Shown piece by piece: positions 42,010 through 51,915 of a stretch of 64,000 bases of DNA; position 1 is the first letter of the stretch, and every line of letters starts with the position of its first letter. The notes beneath the pieces are model-generated. The model saw nothing but the letters and a program-made list of their open reading frames with translations. It did no database searches and had not been told where the DNA came from. The DNA is taken from the NCBI RefSeq assembly GCF_019711375.1, contig NZ_CP081295.1, positions 248,001 through 312,000 on the forward strand. The letters run 5' to 3'. A program made the translations under genes and the position numbers. Origin of the DNA: Qipengyuania aurantiaca. GTDB lineage: Bacteria; Pseudomonadota; Alphaproteobacteria; Sphingomonadales; Sphingomonadaceae.

Positions 42010-43173
42010 TTACATCGCGCGGGCAATCACCATCTTCATGACCTCGTTCGACCCGCCGAAGATGCGGGTGATGCGGCTGTCGCGATACATGCGCGCGATG
42101 GGATAGTCGTTGATGTAGCCCGCGCCGCCATGGAACTGGAGGCATTTGTCGACCACCTCGCCCTGCAGTTCGGTGACCCAGTACTTGGCCATACAGGCCG
42201 TATCGACACTGAGTTCGCGCTTGAGATGTTTGGCGATGCAATCGTTGACGAACACCCGTGCCGCAGTCGCCCGCGCCTTCAGGTCGGCCATCACGAATTG
42301 CGTGTTCTGGAAGTCCCAGATGGTCTGGCCGAAAGCCTTGCGGCTTTTGACGTATTCCATCGTCGTCTCGAGCGCCTTCTCGATCCCCGTCATCGCACCC
42401 ATCGCGATGATTAGGCGCTCCTGCGGCAGTTCGCCCATCAACTGGTAGAAGCCCTTGCCCTCCTCGCCGCCGAGCACGTTTTCGGCCGGCACGAAGACAT
42501 CGTCGAAGAACAGCTCGCTGGTGTCGGCGGCATCCATGCCGATCTTGTCCAGCTTCTTGCCGCGCTGGAAGCCCTCGGCGCCTTCCGTCTCGAGCAGCAT
42601 GAGCGAAATGCCCTTGGCGCGCTCCTTGGGATCGGTCTTGGCGACGACGATGATGAAGTCGGCGGTCTGGCCGTTCGAAATATACGTCTTGGCCCCGTTG
42701 ATGCGGTAGCCGTTACCATCCTTCAGTGCAGTCGTGGTGATGCTCTGGAGGTCGGAGCCGACACCCGGCTCGGTCATCGCAATCGCGCTGACCAGTTCGC
42801 CGCTGACGAGCTTGGGCAGGTATTTCTTCTTCTGCTCCTCTGTCCCGTGGCGCACGAGATAGGGCAGGATGACGGTGTTGTGCAGGCTGGCGGCAAAGCC
42901 TTCGACATTGTGCTTGGCCTGCTGGTCGATGACGACCATCTCGTGGCGGAAATCGCCGCCGTGGCCGCCATATTCCTCGGGCACGGAGCTGCCGAGCAGA
43001 CCGGCCTCACCCGCCTCGCGCCAGAAATCGCGCTCGACCTGGCCGTCCTCGCGCCACTGGAGCACGCGCTTTTCCGGGGCGTGCTGCTGGTAGAACTTGC
43101 CCACGGCATCGGCAAAGATCGAAATCTCCTCGTCGTCCATGAACTCGGGCTGGGGTACGTCGAGAACGCTCAT
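42010..43173 (-). CDS. Acyl-CoA dehydrogenase
   Basis: The protein has 387 residues. The start at 43173 (MSVLDVPQPEFMDDEEISIF) has GGGGAAG upstream. FAD and substrate motifs IAMTEPGVGSDLQSIT and GAKTYISNGQTADFIIV are clear. The C-terminal CLQFHGGAGYINDYPIARMY and FGGSNEVMKMVIARAM fit the isovaleryl/long-chain branch, where the catalytic Glu is in the SNE segment. It oxidises an acyl-CoA to the 2-enoyl-CoA, partnered by the enoyl-CoA hydratase immediately upstream. Confidence 0.92.
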   Translation of the reverse strand: MSVLDVPQPEFMDDEEISIFADAVGKFYQQHAPEKRVLQWREDGQVERDFWREAGEAGLLGSSVPEEYGGHGGDFRHEMVVIDQQAKHNVEGFAASLHNTVILPYLVRHGTEEQKKKYLPKLVSGELVSAIAMTEPGVGSDLQSITTTALKDGNGYRINGAKTYISNGQTADFIIVVAKTDPKERAKGISLMLLETEGAEGFQRGKKLDKIGMDAADTSELFFDDVFVPAENVLGGEEGKGFYQLMGELPQERLIIAMGAMTGIEKALETTMEYVKSRKAFGQTIWDFQNTQFVMADLKARATAARVFVNDCIAKHLKRELSVDTACMAKYWVTELQGEVVDKCLQFHGGAGYINDYPIARMYRDSRITRIFGGSNEVMKMVIARAM

Positions 43174-43174
43174 C

Positions 43175-43936
43175 TTACTTCCCCTTCCAGTTGGGCTTGC
43201 GCTTTTCGGCAAAGGCGGCGGCGCCTTCGCGTGCGTCTTCCGAGACGAACACGGGACCGATCAGCTGCGCCTGCTTGTCGTAGCGTTCGTCCATCGCCCA
43301 GCCGCGCGATTCCTTCATGATCTGCTTGGACACACGCACCGCCAGCGGGCCGTTGGCGGCAATGCTGGCGGCCAGCGCCTTCGCACCCTCGAGCGCCGAA
43401 CCGTCGGTGGCGCGGTTTATGAGACCGAGTTCATAGGCGCGGTCGGCGCCGATGAAGTCGCCGGTCAGCGCCAGTTCCATGGCAACCCGCTCGGGAATCT
43501 GATCGGGCAGCATCATCACCCCGCCAGCCGCCGCCACGAGGCCGCGCTTGGCTTCGGGAATTCCGAATTTCGCGTCCTTGTGCGCAACGACGAGGTCGCA
43601 GGCGATCATCAGCTCCAGCCCGCCGGCCAGCGCATAGCCTTCGACAGCGGCGATGAGCGGCTTCTTCGGCGGAGCCTGCACCACGCCGCCGAACCCGCGG
43701 CCTTCGATGCTGGGCGATTCGCCGCGCAGGAAGCCCTTGAGGTCCATACCCGAACAGAAGGTGCCGCCCGCGCCGGTGAGGATGCCGACACGCAAGTCGT
43801 CCTCGGCGTCCAGCCGGTCCATCGCCGCCGCGATTCCCTCGGCTGCCGCCTTGTTCATCGCGTTCTTGGCTTCGGGACGGTTGATCGTGACGATCAATAC
43901 GCCGTCGTCGACTTCGGTCAGGACATCATCCGACAT
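43175..43936 (-). CDS. Enoyl-CoA hydratase (crotonase family)
   Basis: The protein has 253 residues. The start at 43936 is preceded by GGAGAG. Crotonase motifs are IVTINRPEAKNAMN, the oxyanion-hole region GAGGTFCSGMDLKGF, and AAVEGYALAGGLELMIACDL, which carries the catalytic acid region. It hydrates a 2-enoyl-CoA. It lies one base from the start of the acyl-CoA dehydrogenase gene, so they form a two-gene operon opposite the divergent thiolase. Confidence 0.9.
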   Translation of the reverse strand: MSDDVLTEVDDGVLIVTINRPEAKNAMNKAAAEGIAAAMDRLDAEDDLRVGILTGAGGTFCSGMDLKGFLRGESPSIEGRGFGGVVQAPPKKPLIAAVEGYALAGGLELMIACDLVVAHKDAKFGIPEAKRGLVAAAGGVMMLPDQIPERVAMELALTGDFIGADRAYELGLINRATDGSALEGAKALAASIAANGPLAVRVSKQIMKESRGWAMDERYDKQAQLIGPVFVSEDAREGAAAFAEKRKPNWKGK

Positions 43937-44051
43937 GCTCGCTCTCTCCATTTCATTCTGAAACTGTTCTTGCGCCCTTGCTGCTTGAGGTTTACGCAAA
44001 CGTCAACCGGCAAAAGCCGCAAGTTTCGACAAGCCGAGAGAGGATCACGCC

Positions 44052-45320
44052 ATGCCCGAAGCCTATATCATCGATGCCGTCCGCACGCCCCGAGGCATCG
44101 GCAAGCAGGGCAAGGGAGCGCTGGCGGCCATGCATCCGCAGCATCTGGCGGCCACGGTTTTGAAGGCCATAAAGGAGCGCAACGATCTCGACACCGCGAC
44201 GGTAGACGACGTGATCTGGTCGGTCAGCACGCAGGACGGGATGCAGGCGGGCGATATGGGCCGCATGGCCGCACTCGATGCAGGCTTCGATATCACCTCA
44301 TCGGGCACGACGCTCGACCGCTTCTGCGGCGGCGGCATCACCTCGGTCGCGCTTGCCGCGGCGCAGGTGATGAGCGGGATGGAGGATTGCGTCGTCGCGG
44401 GCGGGACCGAGATGATGAGCCTCACGGCGCAGATGGCGAAGGACAAGATGCAGGCGGGCCTCAAGCCGCCGATGATGGGCAGCTACAACGAGCGCCTGCA
44501 GGCGAGCCATCCGCAAAGCCACCAGGGCGTATGCGGCGATGCCATCGCCACAATGGAAGGCTTCACCCGCGAGGAACTGGACGAGGTCGGCTATCGCAGC
44601 CAGCAACGCGCGGCGCACGCGATTGCCGAGGGGCGGTTTGCGAAATCGGTGGTCCCGGTGACCGATGACGACGGCAATGTCGTCCTCGACAAGGAAGAAT
44701 ATCCGCGTCCCCAGACCACGCGCGAAGGGCTTGCCGAACTCGAACCGGCCTTCGCAAAGATCGCCAACGTCCCGCTCGACAAGAACGGCACGACCTTTGC
44801 CGGACTGGTCAACGCCAAGTACCCGGATCTCGACATCAAGCACTTCCACCACGCGGGCAACAGCTCGGGCGTGGTCGATGGCGCGGCGGCGGTGCTGGTG
44901 GCGAGCAAGGACTATGCGAAAGAGCACGGCCTCAAACCGCGCGCCCGCATCGTAGCGACGGCGAATATGGGCGATGATCCGACGCTGATGCTCAACGCCC
45001 CCGTCCCTGCCGCGAAGAAGGTGCTGGAAAAGGCGGGCCTGACCAAGGACGACATCGATCTTTACGAGATCAACGAGGCCTTCGCCGTCGTCGCCGCCAA
45101 GTTCGTGCGCGATCTCGAACTCGACTGGGACAAGGTCAATTTGAACGGCGGCTCGATCGCGCTGGGCCATCCGATCGGGGCGACCGGGTCGATCCTTATC
45201 GGCACGATGGTCGACGAGCTGGAACGGCAGGACAAGCGCTACGGGCTCGTCACCATGTGCGCGGCTGGCGGCATGGCTCCGGCCATTATCATCGAGCGCG
45301 TCGACGATTTCGTCGACTGA
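44052..45320 (+). CDS. Acetyl-CoA acyltransferase (thiolase)
   Basis: The protein has 422 residues. Thiolase triad elements are C92 in LDRFCGGGITS, the His of GHPIGATGSILIG and the Cys of TMCAAGGMAPA, with NEAFAVVAAKF. The family cleaves 3-ketoacyl-CoA with CoA or condenses two acetyl-CoA; direction is set by physiology. With the neighbouring dehydrogenase and hydratase it suggests beta-oxidation. The last codons form a small palindrome GTCGACG/CGTCGAC (45300-45317), just before the stop, converging on the DUF2061 gene. Confidence 0.93.
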   Translation: MPEAYIIDAVRTPRGIGKQGKGALAAMHPQHLAATVLKAIKERNDLDTATVDDVIWSVSTQDGMQAGDMGRMAALDAGFDITSSGTTLDRFCGGGITSVALAAAQVMSGMEDCVVAGGTEMMSLTAQMAKDKMQAGLKPPMMGSYNERLQASHPQSHQGVCGDAIATMEGFTREELDEVGYRSQQRAAHAIAEGRFAKSVVPVTDDDGNVVLDKEEYPRPQTTREGLAELEPAFAKIANVPLDKNGTTFAGLVNAKYPDLDIKHFHHAGNSSGVVDGAAAVLVASKDYAKEHGLKPRARIVATANMGDDPTLMLNAPVPAAKKVLEKAGLTKDDIDLYEINEAFAVVAAKFVRDLELDWDKVNLNGGSIALGHPIGATGSILIGTMVDELERQDKRYGLVTMCAAGGMAPAIIIERVDDFVD

Positions 45321-45333
45321 CGCAGAGGTCGCA

Positions 45334-45585
45334 TCAGGCGGTCTTCTCGGCCGCCTCGCCTTCGTCCTTGGCAAAGCCCCAGGACACGTTCGCCCAGGCG
45401 CGTTCGTGGAAGTAGTAGAGCACCATCTTGGTGACGACTTCGCTGATGGCGATGGCTCCGGCCGCCTTTGGGCTGCCGGTGAAGAACCAGCTCAGCAGGA
45501 AGGTGTCGAAGCTGCCGAGAATACGCCAGCTGACGGCCTTGGCGAAGCTGCGCGAATGCGCTTCGCGACCACGAAACAAGATCAT
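45334..45585 (-). CDS. DUF2061 small membrane protein
   Basis: The protein has 83 residues. The conserved DUF2061 core FAKAVSWRILGSFDTFLLSW is followed by two short membrane helices and the TKMVLYYFHERAWANV signature. GAGGGAA lies upstream of the start. Function unknown. DUF2061 genes are often near sulfate-activation genes in my recall, and cysD/cysNC are 2-5 kb away here. It is probably an inner-membrane protein. Confidence 0.8.
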   Translation of the reverse strand: MILFRGREAHSRSFAKAVSWRILGSFDTFLLSWFFTGSPKAAGAIAISEVVTKMVLYYFHERAWANVSWGFAKDEGEAAEKTA

Positions 45586-45633
45586 CGAATTCCCTCGTTC
45601 CGGCGACCCGGCCGGATGTGTATCTCTTGACGC

Positions 45634-45678
45634 CCCGATACCTATCGGGACGAGCGTGGCCGCTTAGTGCCAAGCGGC
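45634..45678. promoter_or_regulatory. Two palindromes in the divergent region before the WecG-type gene
   Basis: CCCGATA-CC-TATCGGG (45634-45649) and GCCGCTT-N6-AAGCGGC (45659-45678) are perfect inverted repeats ten bases apart, between the divergent DUF2061 and glycosyltransferase genes. A TTGACG at 45627-45632 abuts the first. They are likely operators for one or both genes. Confidence 0.45.
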
Positions 45679-45781
45679 GTAAAGTCAATCCTTTGAGGCG
45701 GATCGGGCTTGCAGAGAAAGGCTGCGCGTGTTTGAGGTCGAGGCCAGTTCCAAGGTTCACGAAAGACGCAATCCGCACGAC

Positions 45782-46561
45782 ATGGACATGTCCGCAAAAC
45801 CTAAGGCCGCACGGGCAGCGCTGGTTCTCGCCAATATGACCATCGTCGGAGAAGACGAGGTCGAGGCGCGCCTGTTGCCGGCCATTGCCGAAGTAGAGAG
45901 GCCCGCCACGCTCGGCTTCATCAACGCGCATGGCGTGAACCTGTGCTGGGAAGATGCGGAGATCGCATCCAACTTCTCCGGGCTCGATTTCCTGCTGCGC
46001 GACGGGATCGGGGTCGACCTGTGCTGCCGCAGGATGGGCTGGCCGAGCGGGGCCAATCTGAACGGCACCGATTTCATCCCGCGCGTCCTCGACCGCCGCG
46101 ATGGCTCGGTGGCGCTACTTGGCACGCAGTCTCCGTGGCTCGACGAAGCGGCCGAGCGCCTGCGCAAGCGCGGGCTCGACATAGGGGCCGTCCACCATGG
46201 GTTCGAGGACGTGCCCTTCTACGTCGACCTGGTACTGGAGCAGCGCCCCGCTACGGTCGTGCTGGCGATGGGCATGCCCAAGCAGGAGCAGGTCGCCGCG
46301 CTGATCCGCGAGCGGGCCGACTGGCCGGTGCTGGTCATCTGCGGCGGCGCGATCCTCGACTGGATCGCCGAGCGCTTCACCCGCGCGCCCGACTTCTACC
46401 AGAACAACAATCTCGAATGGCTCTATCGGCTCATGAAAGAGCCCAAGCGCCTGTTCCGCCGCTATGTGATCGGCAATCCGCTGCTGCTGATGCGCATCCC
46501 GGCGTTGGCGCGGACGGCCAAAAGCCAAGGCCTCGAGCCGAGGACGCTCCCCCGCGCCTAG
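45782..46561 (+). CDS. WecG/TagA/CpsF-family glycosyltransferase
   Basis: The protein has 259 residues from the ATG at 45782; a GTG at 45728 would add 18 residues, and no clear ribosome site decides. Family motifs are GFINAHGVNLCWED, LLRDGIGVDLCCRRMG, the NGTDFIPRVL active-site region, VALLGTQ and VLAMGMPKQEQVAALI. Such enzymes add ManNAcA, ManNAc or similar sugars to lipid-linked glycans at the inner membrane. It converges with the sulfotransferase (4-base overlap), so a sulfated cell-surface glycan is plausible. Confidence 0.85.
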   Translation: MDMSAKPKAARAALVLANMTIVGEDEVEARLLPAIAEVERPATLGFINAHGVNLCWEDAEIASNFSGLDFLLRDGIGVDLCCRRMGWPSGANLNGTDFIPRVLDRRDGSVALLGTQSPWLDEAAERLRKRGLDIGAVHHGFEDVPFYVDLVLEQRPATVVLAMGMPKQEQVAALIRERADWPVLVICGGAILDWIAERFTRAPDFYQNNNLEWLYRLMKEPKRLFRRYVIGNPLLLMRIPALARTAKSQGLEPRTLPRA

Positions 46562-47463
46562 CCCACCCAGTCGGGATAGTCGGTCACGCCGATCTGTGCG
46601 AGGACTTCGGGCAGCGCAGCGAGTTCGGGAGCGTAGAACTGCTCTACGCGCTTGCGGCTCGCCTTGTCGGGCATCTCGCGCGTGTCTTCGTTGAAGAAAT
46701 AATAGACGTCGCGCAGCAGATCGCGCGCGGGTTTCACGCGGTTGAACACCGGCTCGAGCATGGCGTTGAGGCGCACGGCGACGTCGTGCAGTCCGCCCAG
46801 CTTCACGTCGCGCGACTTGTTCTCGTGATAGAGCGGTTCGGCCGGCAGCGCCGCATTGGAGACCCCAAGCGCATCGGCAAGGACGCTACGCAGTTTCGCC
46901 TGCCCCGCCTCGTCGCCCATCCAGTCCTGGAAGACGACGTGGATCTGCTCCTTCGGGAACACTTCGAGCCATTCGCGCAGCACGCTGGAGTAAGCGCCCT
47001 CGCGCAAGGTCAGCCGGTCGATCTCGTCCCAGCTCGCGATGTCGGCGTCGCGCTGGTCGATGCCGAGATCGACGAGCGCCGAGGCGCTGTAGCGCTCGAA
47101 GTCCTTTTTCGCGACCCACCGCTTGTTGTTGATCATCGTCCAGGCGGAGAAGAATCGTTCCGTCGGCTCGCGCAGGGTGAAGACGATGTGCGCATCGGGC
47201 GCTTCGGCGTGGATGGCCTCCGCCGCCCGCTTGCCGAAAGCGAAGTAAAGCGGCGAGGCTTCGAGCCGCGCCGTCGCTCCAGACACATCGCGGAAGCACG
47301 CTTCGTAGCGATCATAGGGGCATTCCACCCCTTCGATCAGCCGCGAAAGGAAGAAGTCCGTTTCCTTGTGGATCGACGGGGCCACGCCCTTCGTCCGCGC
47401 AAAGTAGCGGAACAGCGAGGTCGTGGCGGTCCGCGTGGGGCCTGCAAGGATGCACGTGCGCAT
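46558..47463 (-). CDS. Sulfotransferase family protein
   Basis: The protein has 301 residues. The PAPS loop is CILAGPTRTATTSLFRYFAR at the N-terminus and the 3'-phosphate region is IVFTLREPTERFFSAW. It lies 35 bases downstream of cysNC on the same strand, so PAPS producer and PAPS user are probably co-transcribed. There is no signal peptide. The acceptor may be an exopolysaccharide or lipid-linked glycan made with the adjacent WecG-type enzyme (inference). Confidence 0.85.
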   Translation of the reverse strand: MRTCILAGPTRTATTSLFRYFARTKGVAPSIHKETDFFLSRLIEGVECPYDRYEACFRDVSGATARLEASPLYFAFGKRAAEAIHAEAPDAHIVFTLREPTERFFSAWTMINNKRWVAKKDFERYSASALVDLGIDQRDADIASWDEIDRLTLREGAYSSVLREWLEVFPKEQIHVVFQDWMGDEAGQAKLRSVLADALGVSNAALPAEPLYHENKSRDVKLGGLHDVAVRLNAMLEPVFNRVKPARDLLRDVYYFFNEDTREMPDKASRKRVEQFYAPELAALPEVLAQIGVTDYPDWVG

Positions 47464-47498
47464 GGCTTCGTATCCGTATCGTCAGCCGGTCCTGCCGC

Positions 47499-49418
47499 TT
47501 ACTTGAGCGGCAGGATCTGCTTGATGATGTAGTCCGCGGCTTCCTCGGGGCTCATCGCCACCGTGTTGACGCGGATTTCCGGGCTTTCGGGCTCTTCATA
47601 GGGGCTGTCGATGCCGGTGAAGTTCTTCAGCTCCCCGGCCCGCGCCTTCTTGTAAAGGCCCTTCACGTCGCGTTGCTCCGCCACTTCAAGCGGTGTGTCG
47701 ACATGTATCTCGATGAACTCGCCCTCGCCCATCATGTCGCGGACCAGCTGGCGGTCTGCGCGGAAGGGTGAGATGAAGGCGGTCAGCACGATCAGGCCCG
47801 CATCGGTCATCAGCTTGGCGACTTCGCCGATGCGGCGGATGTTCTCGATCCGGTCGGCCTCGGTGAAGCCCAAGTCCTTGTTGAGACCGTGGCGGACATT
47901 GTCCCCGTCGAGCAGGAAGGTGTGGCGGTTCATGATCGCCAGCTTCTTCTCGACCTCGTTGGCGATGGTCGACTTGCCCGAACCCGAAAGGCCGGTGAAC
48001 CACAGCACGCGGGGGCGCTGGTTCTTCATCGCGGCGTGATCGTCACGCGTGATGTCGACCGCCTGCCAGTGCACGTTCTGCGCCCGGCGCAGGCTGAAGT
48101 GCAGCATACCGGCACCGACCGTGTGGTTGGTGATCTTGTCGATCAGGATGAAACCGCCGAGCGCACGGTTTTCCGTGTAGGGATCGAAAACGATCCGCTT
48201 GTCGGTGGTGATTTCCGCAACGCCGATCTGGTTCAGATGCAGCGTCTTGGCCGCAAGGTGTTCCATCGTGTTGACGTCGATCTCGAACTTCGGCTCGGCG
48301 ACGGTCACGCTGACCATCTGCGTGCCGAGCTTCATCCAGTAGGCGCGGCCGACGACCAGCGGGTCTTCGTCCATCCACACGATCGTGCTTTCGAACTGGT
48401 CGGCCACTTCGGGCGGGCTGTCGGCAGCCGCCAGCACGTCACCGCGCGAGCAATCGATCTCGTCGTCGAGCGTGATGGTGACCGACTGGCCGGCCACACC
48501 TTCGTCGAGGTCGCCGCCCATGGTGACGACCGACTTGACCGTGCTGGTCTTGCCCGAAGGCAGCGAGCGGACGGTGTCGCCCGGTTTCACGCTGCCGGAG
48601 GAAATCAGGCCGGAGAAGCCGCGGAAGTCGAGGTTCGGGCGGTTCACCCACTGCACCGGCATGCGGAACGGGTGGGCAAGGTTCTCGTCCGAGCGGACTT
48701 CAACCGCCTCAAGGTGCTCCATCAGCGTGGGGCCATCGTACCAGCCGGTATTGTCCGAGCGCGACGTGATGTTGTCGCCCGCAAGGCCCGAGATCGGGAT
48801 CGCGGTGAAGCTCTCGATGCCTATGCTCTCGGCAAAATGCGCGTAATCGGCGATGATCGCGTCATACTTTTCCTGGTCGTAATCGATCAGGTCCATCTTG
48901 TTGACGGCGAGCACGAGGTTCTTGATGCCGAGCTGGTGGCACAGGAAGCTGTGGCGTTTGGTCTGGACCAGCACGCCCTTGCGCGCATCGATCAGGATGC
49001 AGGCGAGGTCGGCGGTCGAGGCGCCGGTCACCATGTTGCGCGTGTACTGTTCGTGGCCCGGGCAGTCGGCGACGATGAACTTGCGGTTCTCCGTCGCGAA
49101 GAAGCGGTAGGCGACGTCGATCGTGATGCCCTGCTCGCGTTCGGCGGCAAGACCGTCGACCAGCAGCGCGAAGTCGATTTCCTGGCCCTGCGTGCCGACG
49201 CGCTTGCTGTCGCTTTCGAGCGCGGCCAGCTGGTCCTCGAAGATCATCTTGGAATCGTAGAGCAGGCGGCCGATCAGGGTCGACTTGCCGTCATCCACGC
49301 TTCCGCAGGTGATGAAGCGCAGCATGGTCTTGTGCTGGTGCTTCTCGAGATAGGCGTCGATGTCCTCGGCGATGAGGGCGTCGGTCTGGTAGATCGGATC
49401 GTTTGCGTTCTCAGGCAT
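47499..49418 (-). CDS. cysNC: Bifunctional sulfate adenylyltransferase GTPase subunit / APS kinase
   Basis: The protein has 639 residues: an N-terminal EF-Tu-like CysN with P-loop GSVDDGKS (residues 39-46), DCPGHEQY and NKMD, followed by CysN beta-domains. A C-terminal CysC APS kinase begins near residue 460 with [16 protein letters not shown]. It couples GTP hydrolysis to APS formation with CysD, then phosphorylates APS to PAPS. Its start overlaps the cysD stop (TGATG). Fusion of CysN and CysC is common in proteobacteria. PAPS serves reduction and the adjacent sulfotransferase. Confidence 0.96.
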   Translation of the reverse strand: MPENANDPIYQTDALIAEDIDAYLEKHQHKTMLRFITCGSVDDGKSTLIGRLLYDSKMIFEDQLAALESDSKRVGTQGQEIDFALLVDGLAAEREQGITIDVAYRFFATENRKFIVADCPGHEQYTRNMVTGASTADLACILIDARKGVLVQTKRHSFLCHQLGIKNLVLAVNKMDLIDYDQEKYDAIIADYAHFAESIGIESFTAIPISGLAGDNITSRSDNTGWYDGPTLMEHLEAVEVRSDENLAHPFRMPVQWVNRPNLDFRGFSGLISSGSVKPGDTVRSLPSGKTSTVKSVVTMGGDLDEGVAGQSVTITLDDEIDCSRGDVLAAADSPPEVADQFESTIVWMDEDPLVVGRAYWMKLGTQMVSVTVAEPKFEIDVNTMEHLAAKTLHLNQIGVAEITTDKRIVFDPYTENRALGGFILIDKITNHTVGAGMLHFSLRRAQNVHWQAVDITRDDHAAMKNQRPRVLWFTGLSGSGKSTIANEVEKKLAIMNRHTFLLDGDNVRHGLNKDLGFTEADRIENIRRIGEVAKLMTDAGLIVLTAFISPFRADRQLVRDMMGEGEFIEIHVDTPLEVAEQRDVKGLYKKARAGELKNFTGIDSPYEEPESPEIRVNTVAMSPEEAADYIIKQILPLK

Positions 49419-50326
49419 CAGAAGTAGCCCTCCTGCTTCTTCTTCTCCATCGAAGCGTCACCCGAATCCTTGTCGATCACGCGGCCCTGGCGTTCGGAGG
49501 TGGTGGTCAGCAGCATTTCCTGGATGATTTCGGGCAGCGTGGCCGCCTCACTTTCGACAGCGCCGGTCAGCGGGAAGCAGCCGAGCGTGCGGAAGCGGAT
49601 CGAGCGTTCGGTGATCTCGGGGCGCTTGCCCATGACGCGCTCAAGGCGCTCGATATCGTCGGCCATGAACAGGCCGCCTTCGTATTCGAAGGTCGGGCGC
49701 ATGGCGGAGAAGTAGAGCGGCACGATCTCGATATTCTCGAGATGGATATACTGCCAGATGTCGAGCTCGGTCCAGTTCGACAGCGGAAAGACGCGGATGC
49801 TCTCGCCCTTCTTCTTCTTCGCGTTGTAGATGTTCCAGAGCTCCGGGCGCTGGTTCTTCGGGTCCCAGCCGTGGCTGGCGGTGCGGAAGGAGAAGATGCG
49901 CTCTTTCGCGCGGCTCTTTTCCTCGTCGCGGCGCGCGCCGCCGAAGGCCGCGTCGAAGCCGTACTTGTCGAGCGCCTGCTTCAGCCCTTGCGTCTTCCAC
50001 ATATCGGTATGGAGCGGGCCGTGGTCGAAGGGGTTGATCCCCATTTCCTCGGCTTCGGGGTTCTGGTGGACGAGCAGTTCCATGCCAGCATCCTCGGCGC
50101 TCTTCTCACGCAGGTCGTACATCGCCTTGAACTTCCACGTCGTGTCGACGTGGAGCAGCGGGAACGGCGGCGGCGAGGGATAGAAGGCTTTCTTGGCGAG
50201 GTGGAGCATCACCGCGCTGTCCTTGCCGATGGAATAGAGCATCACGGGCTTTTCGGCCTCGGACACCACTTCGCGCATGATGTGGATGCTCTCGGCTTCG
50301 AGCCGCTGCAAATGGGTGAGGGACAT
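49418..50326 (-). CDS. cysD: Sulfate adenylyltransferase subunit 2
   Basis: The protein has 302 residues. The start at 50326 gives [20 protein letters not shown], the usual CysD N-terminus; the frame extends 30 codons upstream without family similarity. The PP-loop is [36 protein letters not shown] and the C-terminal [19 protein letters not shown] are family signatures. It forms APS from ATP and sulfate with CysN. It is first gene of the cysD-cysNC-sulfotransferase operon. Upstream, 50453-50458 and 50472-50477 (GGGGTG/CACCCC) form a weak hairpin. Confidence 0.95.
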   Translation of the reverse strand: MSLTHLQRLEAESIHIMREVVSEAEKPVMLYSIGKDSAVMLHLAKKAFYPSPPPFPLLHVDTTWKFKAMYDLREKSAEDAGMELLVHQNPEAEEMGINPFDHGPLHTDMWKTQGLKQALDKYGFDAAFGGARRDEEKSRAKERIFSFRTASHGWDPKNQRPELWNIYNAKKKKGESIRVFPLSNWTELDIWQYIHLENIEIVPLYFSAMRPTFEYEGGLFMADDIERLERVMGKRPEITERSIRFRTLGCFPLTGAVESEAATLPEIIQEMLLTTTSERQGRVIDKDSGDASMEKKKQEGYF

Positions 50327-50502
50327 GGGTTCTCGTCTGTGTCGTTCTGTCGTGCGAAACGGGATGCGCACGCCTTGCGCGCGCGTCTTCGATTCACAAG
50401 CTGCGATTGATGGCACGCGCGATAGGAGAACTTGCCGCTCAGCACAATGGGCGGGGTGAAGCTTTCGTCTCCACCCCTAGCCGTGCAATCGTATTGAAAT
50501 CC

Positions 50503-51915
50503 TTATCGCGAACCGCTGCTCAGCAGCGTCCAGTCCCACGGCTGAAGGCGAAGCTGCTGCCCTTCGCGAAGGGTGACTTCGCCGCTGGGGTCAGCGCCTG
50601 CGCGAAACTCGCGATAGGTCCCGGCGGCCAGACCGCTGGTGAGCGTAACTGAAGCTGGGCGGTCGCTCATGTTGAATATGCCAAGCACCTTGTTGCCGTC
50701 GCGCTGGCGTACCCACGATAAGACCTGTTCGGGATTGGAATTCTCGACCTTGTGCATGACCGCACCCCATTGCCCGTTCGCCAGCGCCGGATTCGTCTTG
50801 CGGAAGGCGATCAGGCTGGCAAGCAGGTCGCCATAGCTGCACCCTTCGCCCTGGCTCCAGTCGATCGGGTCATGCTCGAAGAATTTCAGCCGCTTGGCGT
50901 TGCAGGCCTCCATCCCGTTGTGGATCAGCGGCAAGCCTTCCCCGGTGAACGAGAGCGCGGTCATCGCGGTCAGCGCATCGCCGTAGTTCTCGCGCATGGT
51001 GCCTTCCCACGCGTTGCTGTCGTGGTTCTCGATATAGGTCATGCGCATGGCTTCGCGCGGCCAGAGGCTCTCGTTCTCGGCGTAGTAGCCGTAGAAGCTG
51101 GTCGCGTTGCCCTTGCCGTGGGCCACGTTCTTCGAGGTGTTGTGCCAGTCCCACGCATAGGTCGCGTCGAAGGCCTCGTGGTGGAAGGCGGTCTGCTGCA
51201 CCTCGCCCAGCATGAAGACGGGCTTGATCGCTTCGAGCCGCGCGCGCACCGTTTCCCAGAAATCGAGCGGGACATAACCCGCCACATCGGCACGGTATCC
51301 ATCCACGCCGAACTCGCGCACCCAATATTCCATCGCCCCGCCGACATGCTCGCGCACGCCGGGCTGCGACCAGTCGAGATCGATAATGTCGGACCAGTCC
51401 CACCAGGGCGTGGGGCGGAAGTCGCCCTTCCAGTCCTTTTCGTACCAGTCAGGGTGCTGTTTCGCGAGATCGTTGTCCCACGCCGTATGGTTGGCAACGA
51501 GATCGAGGATGACCTTGAATCCCTGCGCGTGGGCAGCGTCGACGAAGGCGCGGAACTCTTCCTCGGTGCCGAATTCGGGGTTCACTGCGTAATAGTCCTG
51601 GACCGAATAGGGGCTGCCGAGCGTGCCCTTGCGGTTCTCCTCGCCGATCGGATGGATCGGCATGAGCCAGAGGATGTCGACGCCGAGTTCCTTGAGCCGC
51701 GGCAATTCGGCCTGCGCGGCCTTGAATGTGCCTTCCTCGGTGAAGTGGCGCGTGTTGATCTGGTAGAGCACGGCATCGCGCGACCATTCGGGATGTTCGA
51801 TGGTCACCACTTCCCTGGGGGCATAGCTCGATGCGGAGGACACGGGCGAGGCATCGGCTGCGGAACAGGCCGGCAGCAGGGCAATAGCGGCGATGGCGGC
51901 TGCGAATTTACGCAT
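50503..51915 (-). CDS. GH13 alpha-amylase-type lipoprotein
   Basis: The protein has 470 residues. The lipobox is IALLPACSA with Cys17, so it is a periplasmic or surface lipoprotein. GH13 residues are present: nucleophile D210 (VDGYRADVAG), acid E238 (FMLGEVQ) and D299 (ENHDSNAW). The sequence starts its barrel at AVLYQINTRHF. It degrades starch or maltodextrin chains. It overlaps the MFS gene by 8 bases and is the third gene of the lacI-MFS-amylase run. Confidence 0.9.
   Translation of the reverse strand: MRKFAAAIAAIALLPACSAADASPVSSASSYAPREVVTIEHPEWSRDAVLYQINTRHFTEEGTFKAAQAELPRLKELGVDILWLMPIHPIGEENRKGTLGSPYSVQDYYAVNPEFGTEEEFRAFVDAAHAQGFKVILDLVANHTAWDNDLAKQHPDWYEKDWKGDFRPTPWWDWSDIIDLDWSQPGVREHVGGAMEYWVREFGVDGYRADVAGYVPLDFWETVRARLEAIKPVFMLGEVQQTAFHHEAFDATYAWDWHNTSKNVAHGKGNATSFYGYYAENESLWPREAMRMTYIENHDSNAWEGTMRENYGDALTAMTALSFTGEGLPLIHNGMEACNAKRLKFFEHDPIDWSQGEGCSYGDLLASLIAFRKTNPALANGQWGAVMHKVENSNPEQVLSWVRQRDGNKVLGIFNMSDRPASVTLTSGLAAGTYREFRAGADPSGEVTLREGQQLRLQPWDWTLLSSGSR

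Noticed and set aside
45300..45317. GTCGACG/CGTCGAC at the thiolase end as a terminator
   Set aside because: It lies inside the coding sequence (VDDFVD codons), is only seven pairs long and has no T run; repeated Asp/Val codons can create it by chance.
50453..50477. GGGGTG/CACCCC stem upstream of cysD as a sulfur riboswitch
   Set aside because: Only six pairs, with no conserved SAM or SAH riboswitch core around it.
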